NCBI GenBank assembly: GCA_963846005.1
Contig: CAWJUH010000001.1
Coordinates: forward strand, 992,001-1,056,000
Source of the DNA: CAVSUR01 sp963846005
GTDB taxonomy: Bacteria; Actinomycetota; Actinomycetes; Streptosporangiales; Streptosporangiaceae
Reading direction: 5' to 3'
Length of the DNA stretch: 64,000 bases
Notes under the pieces: model-generated
Seen by the model: the letters and a program-made list of their open reading frames with translations, nothing else
Databases searched by the model: none
Told to the model about the DNA's origin: nothing
Translations under genes and position numbers: made by a program
Part shown: in pieces, positions 15,384 through 24,410 of the stretch
Numbering within the stretch: the stretch's first letter is position 1
How the letters are laid out: each line of letters starts with the position of its first letter

Positions 15384-15794
15384 ATGCAGAGCATGACGTT
15401 CACGGTGCGAACCGGGGACCGCGAGCAGGTCAGCGACATCACCGGGCAATGCGCCGAGTTCGCCCGGGCCGTCTCGGGCGGCGGGAACGGGCTGCTGCAC
15501 GTGTTCGTGCCGCACGCGACGGCCGGGATCGCGATCCTGGAGGTGGGCGCGGGCAGCGACGAGGATCTGCTGGCCGCGCTGGCGGACCTGCTGCCGGCCG
15601 ACGACCGGTGGCGGCACCAGCACGGCGCGCGCGGCCACGGCCGCTCGCACGTCATGCCCGCGCTGGTGCCGCCGCATGCGACGCTGCCGGTCATCGGCGG
15701 AGCGCTGGCCCTCGGCACCTGGCAATCGGTGACCCTGGTTGACCTCAACACCGACAACCCCGACCGCCAGGTCCGCCTTTCCTACGTGGACTAG
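15384..15794 (+). CDS. YjbQ/UPF0047 family protein (thiamine-phosphate-synthase-like)
   Basis: About 136 residues, one domain. Family landmarks are LHVFVPHATAGIAILE with the conserved His, and DDRWRHQHGARGHGRSHVMPALV with several His residues, ending LGTWQSVTLVDLNTD. Members of UPF0047 (YjbQ) show weak thiamine-phosphate synthase activity in Escherichia coli; the physiological role is unsettled. I chose the ATG at 15384, 6 nt after AAGGGCGG; starts at 15363 (GTG) and 15369 are in frame and lie within the upstream inverted repeat. It is probably a single-gene unit ending in a strong hairpin. Confidence 0.8.
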   Translation: MQSMTFTVRTGDREQVSDITGQCAEFARAVSGGGNGLLHVFVPHATAGIAILEVGAGSDEDLLAALADLLPADDRWRHQHGARGHGRSHVMPALVPPHATLPVIGGALALGTWQSVTLVDLNTDNPDRQVRLSYVD

Positions 15795-15832
15795 CCGGCC
15801 GCAAGGGCCCGCGGGGCCCGCCGCGGCCGGCT
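15793..15832 (+). terminator. Hairpin at the end of the YjbQ gene
   Basis: 10-bp outer stem (15793-15802 with 15823-15832) enclosing an inner GGGCCC/GGGCCC stem (15805-15810, 15814-15819). It starts within the stop codon. Confidence 0.6.
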
Positions 15833-15968
15833 CTGCCCGCGCGCGAGAGCCCTCGCGAGGCGCCGGCCGGGCGCGCGCCATGAACGTCGCAGCCGGGCCA
15901 GCACCGCCCGAAGCGATGGGCTGCGGGGCTCCTGGGAACCGTCCTCCGGCCGGCACGGTACTGTCGCG

Positions 15969-16789
15969 ATGGTGGAGAACGGGGCGGGGCGGGTCAGGCA
16001 AGCGGTTGCCGCCGCCCCGCCGGGCGCCGCAGCCGGGGCGGCTGGCCCTGGCGAGCAGGGCGGCGCGGGCGGGGCGCCGGCGCGCGGCATCGCGGCGGTG
16101 CTGGCCCGGCGGCCGTGGCTGGTACCGGCCGCGCTGCTGGTCTTCCTGGTCGCGCTGGCCGTCGCGGTGCGCACCAACAGCCCCGTGGTCGGCCTGGACG
16201 AGCGGATCCGGGATGCGGTGCGAAGCGTGGCCCTGTCGCCGCGCTGGCACTGGATCCAGTACCGGCACCACAGCATCGCCAATACGGTGGTCAGCCTGGG
16301 CGAGACCGAGCAGGCGGTGCCGGTGCTGCTGCTGGCCGCGGCCGTGGCGGCCGTGCGCCAGCGCAGCGGCCGCCCGCTGCTCGCGGCCGCGGTCGGCCTG
16401 CTGCTGCTGGTCGTCACCGTCATCCCGGCGAAGATCCTGATCGGCCGGGCCGGCCCCGGCCTGCCGGCCCCGCGGCCGGCAGCCTGGGCGCGTTTCCCTC
16501 CGGGCATGCCGCCACCGTGAGCTTGTGCTGGCTGCTGGCCGCGGTGCTGGTCACGCCCCTGCTGCGGCCCTGGCTGCGCCGCGCCGCCTGGACGGTGGCG
16601 GTAGCCGTGATCCTGGCGGTCGGGGTCGCGCTGGTGTGGTGCGACGACCACTGGACCTCGGACGTGATCGCCAGCCTGGCGCTGGTGGCGCTCATCGTCT
16701 GGCTGTGCGTCCGGCTGACACCGTGGCTGGCCGTGCGGCTGGCGGCTTCCGGCGGGGCGCTGCGCCGGGCGGTGCGCTCCGGCCGCTAG
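15969..16789 (+). pseudogene. PAP2-type membrane phosphatase, frameshifted
   Basis: Phosphatidic-acid-phosphatase-2 family membrane protein, about 273 residues if repaired. The first frame holds the Ala-rich start, two or more transmembrane helices and AKILIGRAGPGLP (the K-x6-RP motif region). The second frame holds FPSGHAATVS (catalytic PSGH) and CDDHWTSDVIAS (third motif with His and Asp). The frame changes near 16468-16471, a run of four C; adding one C gives a continuous PAPAAGSLGAFPSGHA, so a missing base in the sequence is likely. If the break is real the protein lacks its catalytic His. Substrates may include undecaprenyl-PP or lipid phosphates; this is unresolved. Confidence 0.75.
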
Positions 16790-16945
16790 CTGCCGGAGGC
16801 GCTCCCGGACGGCGCAGCCCGCCCCGGTGCGGCCAGCACACCGGCTGCGCCGCGCCGCCGCCAGCCCCCGATTCCGGGATGAGCGGCCGGCCGTGCGCGG
16901 GGCTAGAATCCCGCGCGAACGGCACAACTCCCCCGACGGAGGGCA

Positions 16946-17776
16946 ATGACGCACGAATTCAGCTCGGTGACCAGCGCGGTGACCGTGCACGTCGGCACGC
17001 CGGCCGGCCGGGTCATCGCCGTCCCGGACGGGCGGCGGCTGGTCTTCGGCCGCGGCCCGGACGCCGACCTCGTCATCGCGGCCGGGCGCGGGCTATCGCG
17101 GCGGGCCGGCGCGATCAGCGCGGTCGCGGGCGGGGCCTGGATCGCCAACCTCAGCGGCACGCACGCGCTGTACGCCGACGGCGAGGGCTACCGGATCCGG
17201 CTGCCGCGGCTGGACGGGCGGGCCGCGCCATCGGGCGGCTGGTTCCTGCGCGAGGGATCAGCCCTGGTCGGCTCGCGGGGCATGCTGGACGAAGGGCAGC
17301 CGCTGCGGGTGATGGTAGACGCCCAGACCGACCCCGAGACCAGCGCCCGCAGCCAGCTGAACGGGGATTCCACCCTGCTGCCGCTGTACCTGGACCCGAA
17401 CACCAAGCTGTTCCTGGTCGCGCTGGTGTGGTGCCGGCCATGGCTGGTCGATCAGGCCCGGGCCACCCCGCTGCCGCGGACCCCGGAGATCGCCCGGACC
17501 GCGCTGGAGATCACCGGGGCGCACTACGAGCTGGACTGCTTCGACCGCGACCCGGCCTACCGGGACCGGCTGGCCGCCCGGGTCGGCGAGCACCTCAAGG
17601 TGCTGCGCCGCAAGATCACCGAGCGCACCCTGGTCCGGCCCGGGGTCCGGCTGTCCGACGAGGTCGCCGTGGCGGCGCTGCTCGACTACGGGGTCATCAC
17701 CCAGCCCGACCTGGGCCGGCTGGCCGACCCGGCCTGGTGCTCGCGCCAGGAGGACCTGTGGTGGACGCCGTCCTGA
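16946..17776 (+). CDS. FHA-domain protein
   Basis: 276-residue cytosolic protein. Residues about 15-75 form a forkhead-associated fold: RRLVFGRGPDADLVIA (the GR motif), then LSRRAGAI in place of the usual SxxH, and WIANLSGTHALY. FHA domains bind phosphothreonine in Ser/Thr kinase signalling. The remaining ~170 residues (including TPEIARTALEITGAHY and GEHLKVLRRKITERT) look like the C-terminal region found after FHA domains in actinobacterial regulatory proteins, possibly DNA-binding, but I see no named domain. GGAGGG precedes the ATG by 5 nt. The 3' end overlaps the convergent DUF1707 gene by 91 bp. Confidence 0.75.
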   Translation: MTHEFSSVTSAVTVHVGTPAGRVIAVPDGRRLVFGRGPDADLVIAAGRGLSRRAGAISAVAGGAWIANLSGTHALYADGEGYRIRLPRLDGRAAPSGGWFLREGSALVGSRGMLDEGQPLRVMVDAQTDPETSARSQLNGDSTLLPLYLDPNTKLFLVALVWCRPWLVDQARATPLPRTPEIARTALEITGAHYELDCFDRDPAYRDRLAARVGEHLKVLRRKITERTLVRPGVRLSDEVAVAALLDYGVITQPDLGRLADPAWCSRQEDLWWTPS

Positions 17777-18372
17777 CCGCCCGTACCGGGCCCGGGCGGC
17801 CAGGACGGCCGGCCTGCAGATTTTGCCGGGGTGGCAGATATCGCCCGGTGAGCAGCGCTCGGGCCGCAGTCAGCTCTCCGCCCCGGCGGCAGCTGGCTGC
17901 CGGGGCGCTTGGTGCGCTGCGAGCGCAGCTGGGTTCCGAGCAGGAACAAGGACACAAGACCGCTCCCGGCCCCGCCGAGGAACAGCAGAGCCCCCAGTGT
18001 CCCCGCCAGCGACACCCCCGGCACAGCCAGCGGGCTCACCAAGACGGAGGCCACCAAGGCCAGGCCCGCGACCATGGCGGCGGCCATGATCACGCGGTCC
18101 CTCGCAGCTGCCGGGGCACTGGCGCTCGGCGCTGGCCTTGGCGGCGCCGCCAGGGCCAGCCCGGGCGGGATGTCGGCGGTCACCACGGCCAGCTCGGCGC
18201 AGGTGCGCGCAGCGAAGGTCTGGCTGACTCTCTCGTCGAACTCATCCCTGGTCGCCAGGCCGTAGACGTAGGCGGCCTTGAGCGTGCCGATCACGCGCTC
18301 GCGGTCAGCGTGGGAAGCCCGCAGGCGCCCGCGGTCATCGCCCGCTGCCATCCCGTGGTCTGGCCCGTTCAT
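17686..18372 (-). CDS. DUF1707 (SHOCT-like) membrane protein
   Basis: 228 aa. The N-terminus carries a DUF1707 domain: LRASHADRERVIGTLKAAY, then GLATRDEFDERVSQTFAARTC and a DIP end, typical of small actinobacterial proteins. Two transmembrane segments follow (residues about 90-115 and 120-145). Beyond residue ~160 the sequence is Arg/Pro/Gly-rich and low-complexity, and runs antisense into the 3' end of the FHA gene, so the true C-terminus may be earlier or an indel may have removed a stop. DUF1707 function is unknown. Confidence 0.7.
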   Translation of the reverse strand: MNGPDHGMAAGDDRGRLRASHADRERVIGTLKAAYVYGLATRDEFDERVSQTFAARTCAELAVVTADIPPGLALAAPPRPAPSASAPAAARDRVIMAAAMVAGLALVASVLVSPLAVPGVSLAGTLGALLFLGGAGSGLVSLFLLGTQLRSQRTKRPGSQLPPGRRADCGPSAAHRAISATPAKSAGRPSWPPGPGTGGQDGVHHRSSWREHQAGSASRPRSGWVMTP

Positions 18373-18566
18373 CGAAGCTGCCTCCCGCGATCACGACCGC
18401 CGGATTCCGGCGGTCGCGCACGACGCCAGCGAATGCGCCTGCTCGCAATCGTAGGCCCGGCCAGGCCGATGCAGCCAAGCCAAGCCGGAACGGCCGCATT
18501 CCTGCCGGGCTTGCACCAGACACCCGCCCAGGCCGAAGGCCTGGCAACCTCCGCCGTTAAGGATCT

Positions 18567-20573
18567 TTAGCGGGCCGGCTGGCGGGCGCGCGCGCCGCCC
18601 CGCTGCTCCGCCGCCGGGACCTGGCCCGCCGCGGGAACCTGGCCGCCGGCCGGGGCGCGGGCCCCCGCCGCGGCCGCTTCCGCCGGGATCTCCGCGGCGG
18701 CCGGCTGGCCGGCGTCCGGGACGGTGGTCTGGCCGTGCACGTACTTGCCGCCGCGCAGCAGCGAGGCGACCGCCGCGACCAGGCAGGCCGCGATCGCGAA
18801 GTCGAACGCGATGTCCAGGCCGTGCGAGAACGGGGCGGAGATCAGCGCCGGGAAGAACTTGTGCCCGGTCAGGTAGGCCGCGTGGCTGTGCGGCAGCTTG
18901 CTGATCGCCGTGCCGAGCAGGGTCTGCACCGGGTTGTAGCCGAGCAGCGCGGCGAACATGATCGACACCGGCGGCAGCGCCGCGATCCGGTGCGCGTCGG
19001 CCAGCGACAGGCCCTGGGCGTGCAGCCCGGCCGACAGCGTGTGCGGCAGCGTGCCGGCCAGGCCGAGGATGATCAGGGTGAAGAAGATGCCGATGGACAG
19101 CACCATGGCCGAGTTCTGGAACGTGGCGCTCATGCCCGAGCCGACGCCGCGCTGGCCGGGCGGCAGGCTGTTCATGATGCCGGCCCGGTTGGGCGAGGCG
19201 AACAGGCCCATGCCGATGCCGTTGAGCAGCAGGATGCCGGCGAACTGCCAGTAGGTGAAGTCGACCGGCAGCAGCTGCAGCAGCAGGAACGACACGGCCG
19301 CGACGATCATGCCGCCGGTGGCGAACGGGCGGGCGCCGAAGTGGTCGGACAGGTAGCCCGACAGCGGGCCTGCGACCAGGAACCCGGCGGTCAGCGGCAG
19401 CATGGCGATGCCGGCCCACAGCGGGGTCTGGCTGAAGCCGTAGCCGTGGATCGGCAGGTAGATGCCCTGCAGCCAGATGATGAGCAGGAACATCAGGCCG
19501 CCGCGGCCGAGGCCCGCGAGCAGGCTGGCCAGGTTGCCGGCCGTGAACGGGCGCAGCCGGAACAGCGACAGCCGGAACATGGGCTCGGCCACCCTGGTCT
19601 CGATCAGGCAGAAGGCGGCCAGCACGACGATCCCGCCGCCGATCATGCCGAGCACGAGCGGGCTGGTCCAGCCCATGGTGTGGCCGCCGTAGGGCTGGAT
19701 GCCGTAGGTGATGCCGATGAGCACGGCGATCAGGCCGGCCGCGAAGGTCAGGTTGCCCCACCAGTCCAGCCGGGCCGCCTTGCGCTCGCCCAGCTCGCGC
19801 AGCTTCCGGTAGGACCAGACGGCGCCGAACACGCCGAACGGCACCGAGACCAGGAACACGAAGCGCCAGTTCAGCGGGCCGAGCACGCCGCCGAGGACCA
19901 GGCCGATGAACGAGCCGGCGATGCCGGCCACCTGGTTCAGGCCGAGTGCGAGGCCGCGCTGGCCGACCGGGAACGCGTCGGTCAGGATCGCGCCGGAGTT
20001 GGCCATCAGCATCGCGCCGCCGACGCCCTGCAGCACCCGCATGCCGATCAGGAACCAGGCCGCGCCGGTGCCGTGCAGCCAGGTCAGCGACAGCATGACC
20101 GAGAACACCGCGAAGATGGCGAAGCCCAGGTTGTACATCCGGACCCGGCCGAACATGTCGCCGAGGCGGCCGAAGCTGACCACCAGCACCGCGGTGACGA
20201 CCAGGTAGCCCATGATCAGCCACAGCAGCAGGGTGGTGTTGCCCGGCTGCAGCGGGTTGACGCCGATGCCGCGGAAGATGTCCGGCAGCGCGATCAGCAT
20301 GATCGAGGCGTTGATGGTCGCCATCAGCACGCCGAGCGTGGTGTTGGACAGCGCGATCCACTTGTAGCGCGGGCCGGGCCCGGCCACCGCACCGCCCGGC
20401 GCCCGGGCCGGCGGCCCGGCGTGCGCCCCGCCGTGATGGCCGTGCGAAGACCCGCTGGCCTGGCCGTGCGAAGACCCGCCGGCCAGGCCGTGCTGGCCGT
20501 GCTGGCCGTGCTGGCCGTGCGGCGCGGCGTGCGCCGGGTCGCGGTGACCGGAGTGGGGCGTGGCGGAGGGCAT
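18567..20573 (-). CDS. MFS drug-efflux-type transporter (DHA2-like, 14 TM)
   Basis: 668-residue major facilitator with about 14 hydrophobic segments. It has the motif FGRLGDMFGRVRMYNLG after helix 2 and an antiporter motif region (GLNQVAGIAGSFIGLVLGGVLG), typical of EmrB/QacA multidrug exporters. The first ~70 residues are a His/Gly-rich tail built of QHG and SSHG repeats, which could bind metal. The C-terminal ~60 residues are an Ala/Pro-rich tail. The start at 20573 has GGAAAGG 6 nt upstream; the open frame extends 148 codons further without sense. A 10-bp-arm palindrome 64-90 bp upstream is probably its operator. No regulator gene is adjacent. Confidence 0.88.
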   Translation of the reverse strand: MPSATPHSGHRDPAHAAPHGQHGQHGQHGLAGGSSHGQASGSSHGHHGGAHAGPPARAPGGAVAGPGPRYKWIALSNTTLGVLMATINASIMLIALPDIFRGIGVNPLQPGNTTLLLWLIMGYLVVTAVLVVSFGRLGDMFGRVRMYNLGFAIFAVFSVMLSLTWLHGTGAAWFLIGMRVLQGVGGAMLMANSGAILTDAFPVGQRGLALGLNQVAGIAGSFIGLVLGGVLGPLNWRFVFLVSVPFGVFGAVWSYRKLRELGERKAARLDWWGNLTFAAGLIAVLIGITYGIQPYGGHTMGWTSPLVLGMIGGGIVVLAAFCLIETRVAEPMFRLSLFRLRPFTAGNLASLLAGLGRGGLMFLLIIWLQGIYLPIHGYGFSQTPLWAGIAMLPLTAGFLVAGPLSGYLSDHFGARPFATGGMIVAAVSFLLLQLLPVDFTYWQFAGILLLNGIGMGLFASPNRAGIMNSLPPGQRGVGSGMSATFQNSAMVLSIGIFFTLIILGLAGTLPHTLSAGLHAQGLSLADAHRIAALPPVSIMFAALLGYNPVQTLLGTAISKLPHSHAAYLTGHKFFPALISAPFSHGLDIAFDFAIAACLVAAVASLLRGGKYVHGQTTVPDAGQPAAAEIPAEAAAAGARAPAGGQVPAAGQVPAAEQRGGARARQPAR

Positions 20574-20636
20574 AAGCACCTTTCCCGGAGTGCGGCACGG
20601 GCCCGTGATCACTGCGGGCAGGCGGCCGCTCAGAAT

Positions 20637-20662
20637 AGTTAGTTGGTTGATGCCAACTAACT
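20637..20662. promoter_or_regulatory. Operator-like palindrome upstream of the MFS exporter
   Basis: AGTTAGTTGG-TTGATG-CCAACTAACT, perfect 10-bp arms, AT-rich in a GC-rich region, between the divergent MFS and GH15 genes. The shape suits a MarR, TetR or PadR repressor; which one is not visible here. Confidence 0.65.
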
Positions 20663-20850
20663 TAACTCCGGATCTGTTCCCCCGCCCGGGTCCCGGTTTG
20701 CCCGGCGCCCGGATTTCCCGCCCGGCATGAGCTGCCCGGCTGGCTGAGCGTTGACACGCCCGGCCGGCCGGGGGACGCTTCGGCACGCGGGTGATGTGCC
20801 GCCGGCGGGCCGCCGGGGCCGCCCGCCGGGCACCGCGACCGGAGGTGGGC

Positions 20851-23800
20851 ATGGCTCGATCGGCTCGGACCGGCAGGCGCTGGCTGCGGCTGGCCTCGTT
20901 AGCGAGCGCGGGCGGGGCCCTCGCGCTGGTGCTGTCCGGGGCGCCCGGCGCGCAGGCCGCGGCGGGCGGCGCCGGGCAGGGCGGGGCGGGCGTCCCCGCG
21001 CCGGGCGGGCCCGGCACGATGTCCTACTTCGACCTGGCCCGCAAGGACTGCGTGGGCACCGCGCAGGGCGGCTCGAAGGTCTGGTACACCGTGGCGGACG
21101 GCGTGCTGTCGGACGTGTACGAGCCGACGATCGACAACACCGACGTCGAGACGCTGCAGTACATCGTCACCGACGGCAGCAGCTTCACCGACCTGGCCGC
21201 CAGGGACATGACCTACACGGTGGCCGCCGACCCCACCGGGATGGCCTGCACCGTCACCGCCCGCAGCGCCAGCCACGGCTACCAGCTCGCCACCACCTAC
21301 ATCACCGACCCGGCCCGGGACACGGTGCTGATGCACACCCGGCTGTCCGCGCTGCCGGGCGCGCACGTCAACCTGGCCGGGCTGCACGTCTACGCCCGGC
21401 TGGACGCGCACGTGAACGGCGACGGCGGCGGCGGGAGCGCGAACGCGGGCGGCAACACCGGCGTCATCGACACCTCCGCCGGGTCGCCGGTACCGGTGAT
21501 CTACAGCACCAACACCACCACCGAGGCAGTCAACCGCAGCTACGCGGTGCCCACCTACATGGCGCTGCGCCCGGCCCGGCCGTCCCCGCAGGCCAGCGTG
21601 GGCTACGCCGGCACCGCCAGCGACGGCCTCACCCAGCTGGACGCCAGCCACGCGCTGACCAGCTACTCCGCCGCACCCGACGGGCACGTCACGGCCACCG
21701 AGGACGTCACGCCGGGGCCGGACGGGCAGATCACCCTCGCGCTCGGCTTCGGCCGCAGCCAGGCCCGGGCGGTCGCCACCGCGGGCGCGTCACTGGCCCG
21801 GCCGTTCCCGCTGACCGAGGCGGCCTACCTGCGCGGCTGGGCCGCCTACGACGCGCGGCTGCGGCGGCCGCCGCGGTCCTTCCCCGGCCTGTCCGCAGCG
21901 CAGGCCGCTGACCTGCAGCGGCGCTACTACCTGTCGGCGAACGTGCTGAAGGCGAGCGAGGACAAGACCTTCCCCGGCGCGATCGTGGCCTCGCTGGCCA
22001 GCCCGTGGGGACAGGCGGTCCAGGCCGGGACGTCGGTCAACGGCAAGCCGGTGTACTTCGGCTCCTACCGCGAGGTGTTCGCCCGCGACCTGTACGAGGC
22101 ATTCACCGGCCTGCTCACCGACGGGGACCTGGCCACCGCCCGGGCCGCCACCTTGTTCCTGTTCGACCGCCAGCAGCTGGCGAACGGCCAGCTGCCGCGC
22201 AACTCGCTGGTCAACGGCAAGGCCGCGCCGGACACCGGCGGCAACCAGCTGGACGAGACGTCCTACCCGATCCTGATGGCGCTGCAATCGGGCCTGGCCG
22301 GGAACGATGCGCTGTGGCGCGACCACATCCGGCCGGCCGCCGACTACCTGGTGGCGATGGGCCCGTCGTTCGGGGTGGAGCGGTGGGAGGAGCAGTCCGG
22401 CTACTCGCCGTCGACCATCGCGGCCGAGATCGCCGGGCTCACCGCCGCGGCGGTCATCGCCGCCCGGCACGGCGACGCCGCCCGGGCCCGGCTGTACCAG
22501 GCCACCGCGGACGACTTCCAGCGCAGCATCAAGGGCTGGACGGTGACCACCACCGGCCCGGACGCGCCGCGGTATTTCATCCGGGTATCGAAGACCGGCG
22601 ACCCGAACGCGGCGATCAGCTACAGCCTGGGCAACGGCGGCCCGACCGTGGACCAGCGCCAGGTGGTCGACGGCGGCTTCCAGGAGCTGGTCCGGCTGGG
22701 CGAGTTCCCGGTCACCGACCCCGACATCCAGGCGTCGCTCGGCGTGGTCGACAGCCATATCGCGGTCAAGACCCCGAGCGGAACCGGCTACTACCGGTAC
22801 GGCACCTCGGCCTCGGCCGGCAGTGCCGACGGCTACGGCGACTGCTACCAGCCGAGCCAGACCTCCTGCACCGTCAGCGGCGAGCCCTGGCCGACCACCG
22901 ACACCGGCACCGGGCACCTGTGGCCGGTGCTGTCCGGGGAGCGGGCCGAGTCCGACATCGCCGCCGGGAACCTGACCGGGGCTTCCGCGCTGCTGGCGGC
23001 GATGGCCCAGTTCTCCTCCGGGGTCGGCCTGGTGCCCGAGCAGGCCTGGGAGGACCCGGACCTGGCCGCCTCGCCGTACGGCAGCGACCCGGCCACCGCG
23101 TCGATCGGCTTCACCGACGGCAAGGCGGCCGGCTCGGCCTCCCCGCTGACCTGGGCCCAGGCGCAGGAGCTGCGGCTGATCCTGGACATCGGCGCCGGGC
23201 GGACGCTGGAGACGCCGCCGCAGACCGTGGCGCGGTACGTGACCCACGGGCCGCCGGGCACGGTGCCGCTGACGATCACCGCGCCCGCCTCCGGGGCCGT
23301 GCTGAACACGGCGACCACCGCGGTGACCGGCACGACCACGCCGGGCGCGCGGGTGACCGTGCAGTCCGCCGACACCACCACCGGCGCGGCGGCTGCGGAC
23401 GCCACCGCGGTGGCCGCGGCGGACGGGTCGTTCTCGGTGACCGTGCCGGCCGGCTTCGGCAGCGACGTGATCACCGCGTCCGCCACTACCGGCGGCGGCG
23501 CGGCGACCGGGTACGCGCAGGTGCCGGTGTCGGGCACCGTGACCGGCGGGACGACCGGTGCTGAACGTGACCGATCCCGCCGGGGACGACAACGGGCCGG
23601 GCACCTACCAGTACCCGACCGCGTCCGACTTCCACCCCGGCGCGTTCGACCTGACCGGGTTCAAGGTCATCGAGGACGGGACCACCGTGTACCTGCAGGC
23701 CTCGCTGGCCAACCTGGACCCGACCTTCGGCAACGCGTTCGGCGCGCAGCTGCTGGATGTGTACGTGCACCAGCCGGGCGCAGCCGCCACCTCGGCCCAG

Positions 23801-24250
23801 GCCGCCTACGCCAGCCGGAACTACACGATCGCCCCGGCCGACGCGTGGAGCCAGCTGATCGAGGTGCAAGGGTTCGCCGCGCCGGTCTGGCAGGACCCGG
23901 CGGGCAACCCGGTCGGCACGGCGTCGTTCTCCGCCTCCCAGGCGACCAAGACGGTCACCATCGTGCTGCCGCAGGCCCAGTTCGGCACCCCGGCCTCCGG
24001 CTGGTCGTTCAACGTGGTGCTGACCGGCCAGGACGGGTTCCAGCCCGATCAGGCCCGGGCGTTCACCGCGACGCCGGGCGCGTACACCTTCGGGGTGTGC
24101 GCCGCGGGCGGCACCGCGAAGATCTGCTCGGTCGACCCGGCCACGGTGCCCAAGGCCATGGACGTGCTCACCCCGCCCGGGGTGTCGCAGGCAACCGAGC
24201 TGAACCCGGCCCTGGGCCCGGTCGTCCTCCAGGGCGTCACGGTGCCGTAG
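20851..24250 (+). pseudogene. Secreted GH15 glucodextranase/glucoamylase, frameshifted before its C-terminal domain
   Basis: Extracellular glycosidase acting on alpha-glucans. The start ATG follows GGAGGTG; a twin-Arg/hydrophobic signal peptide ends near AQA (residue ~36). An N-terminal beta-sandwich domain (to about 330) precedes the (alpha/alpha)6 barrel (about 340-790). Proposed catalytic acid and base are Glu513 or Glu514 (RWEEQSGYSPST) and Glu730 (LVPEQAWED). An Ig-like domain (LTITAPASGAVLNT) comes next. The frame then shifts near 23556. The other frame continues with VTDPAGDDNGPGTYQYP and about 220 residues like the glucodextranase C-terminal domain, to a stop at 24250. Domain order matches glucodextranase. 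One extra base (CCGGTG for CCGTG) would explain the shift; an assembly error is as likely as true inactivation. Confidence 0.8.
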
Positions 24251-24410
24251 CGGGCGGGCCCGGGGACCGCCGGCCCCGGCCCGCGGAAGCAGCGGCGGGG
24301 GAAAAGCGTTAGCCAGGGCGGGGCCGGCCCGGCCATCCTGGGCAGGTGCGCCCGGAGCGCGGCCGCGGCCTGACGCCCCGCTCCCCGCCGCCGACCAGGA
24401 GACTGCCGCC

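Noticed and set aside
18735..20642. 635-aa plus-strand frame opposite the MFS exporter
   Set aside because: Antisense shadow composed of Arg/Gln/Asp/Gly; no domain.
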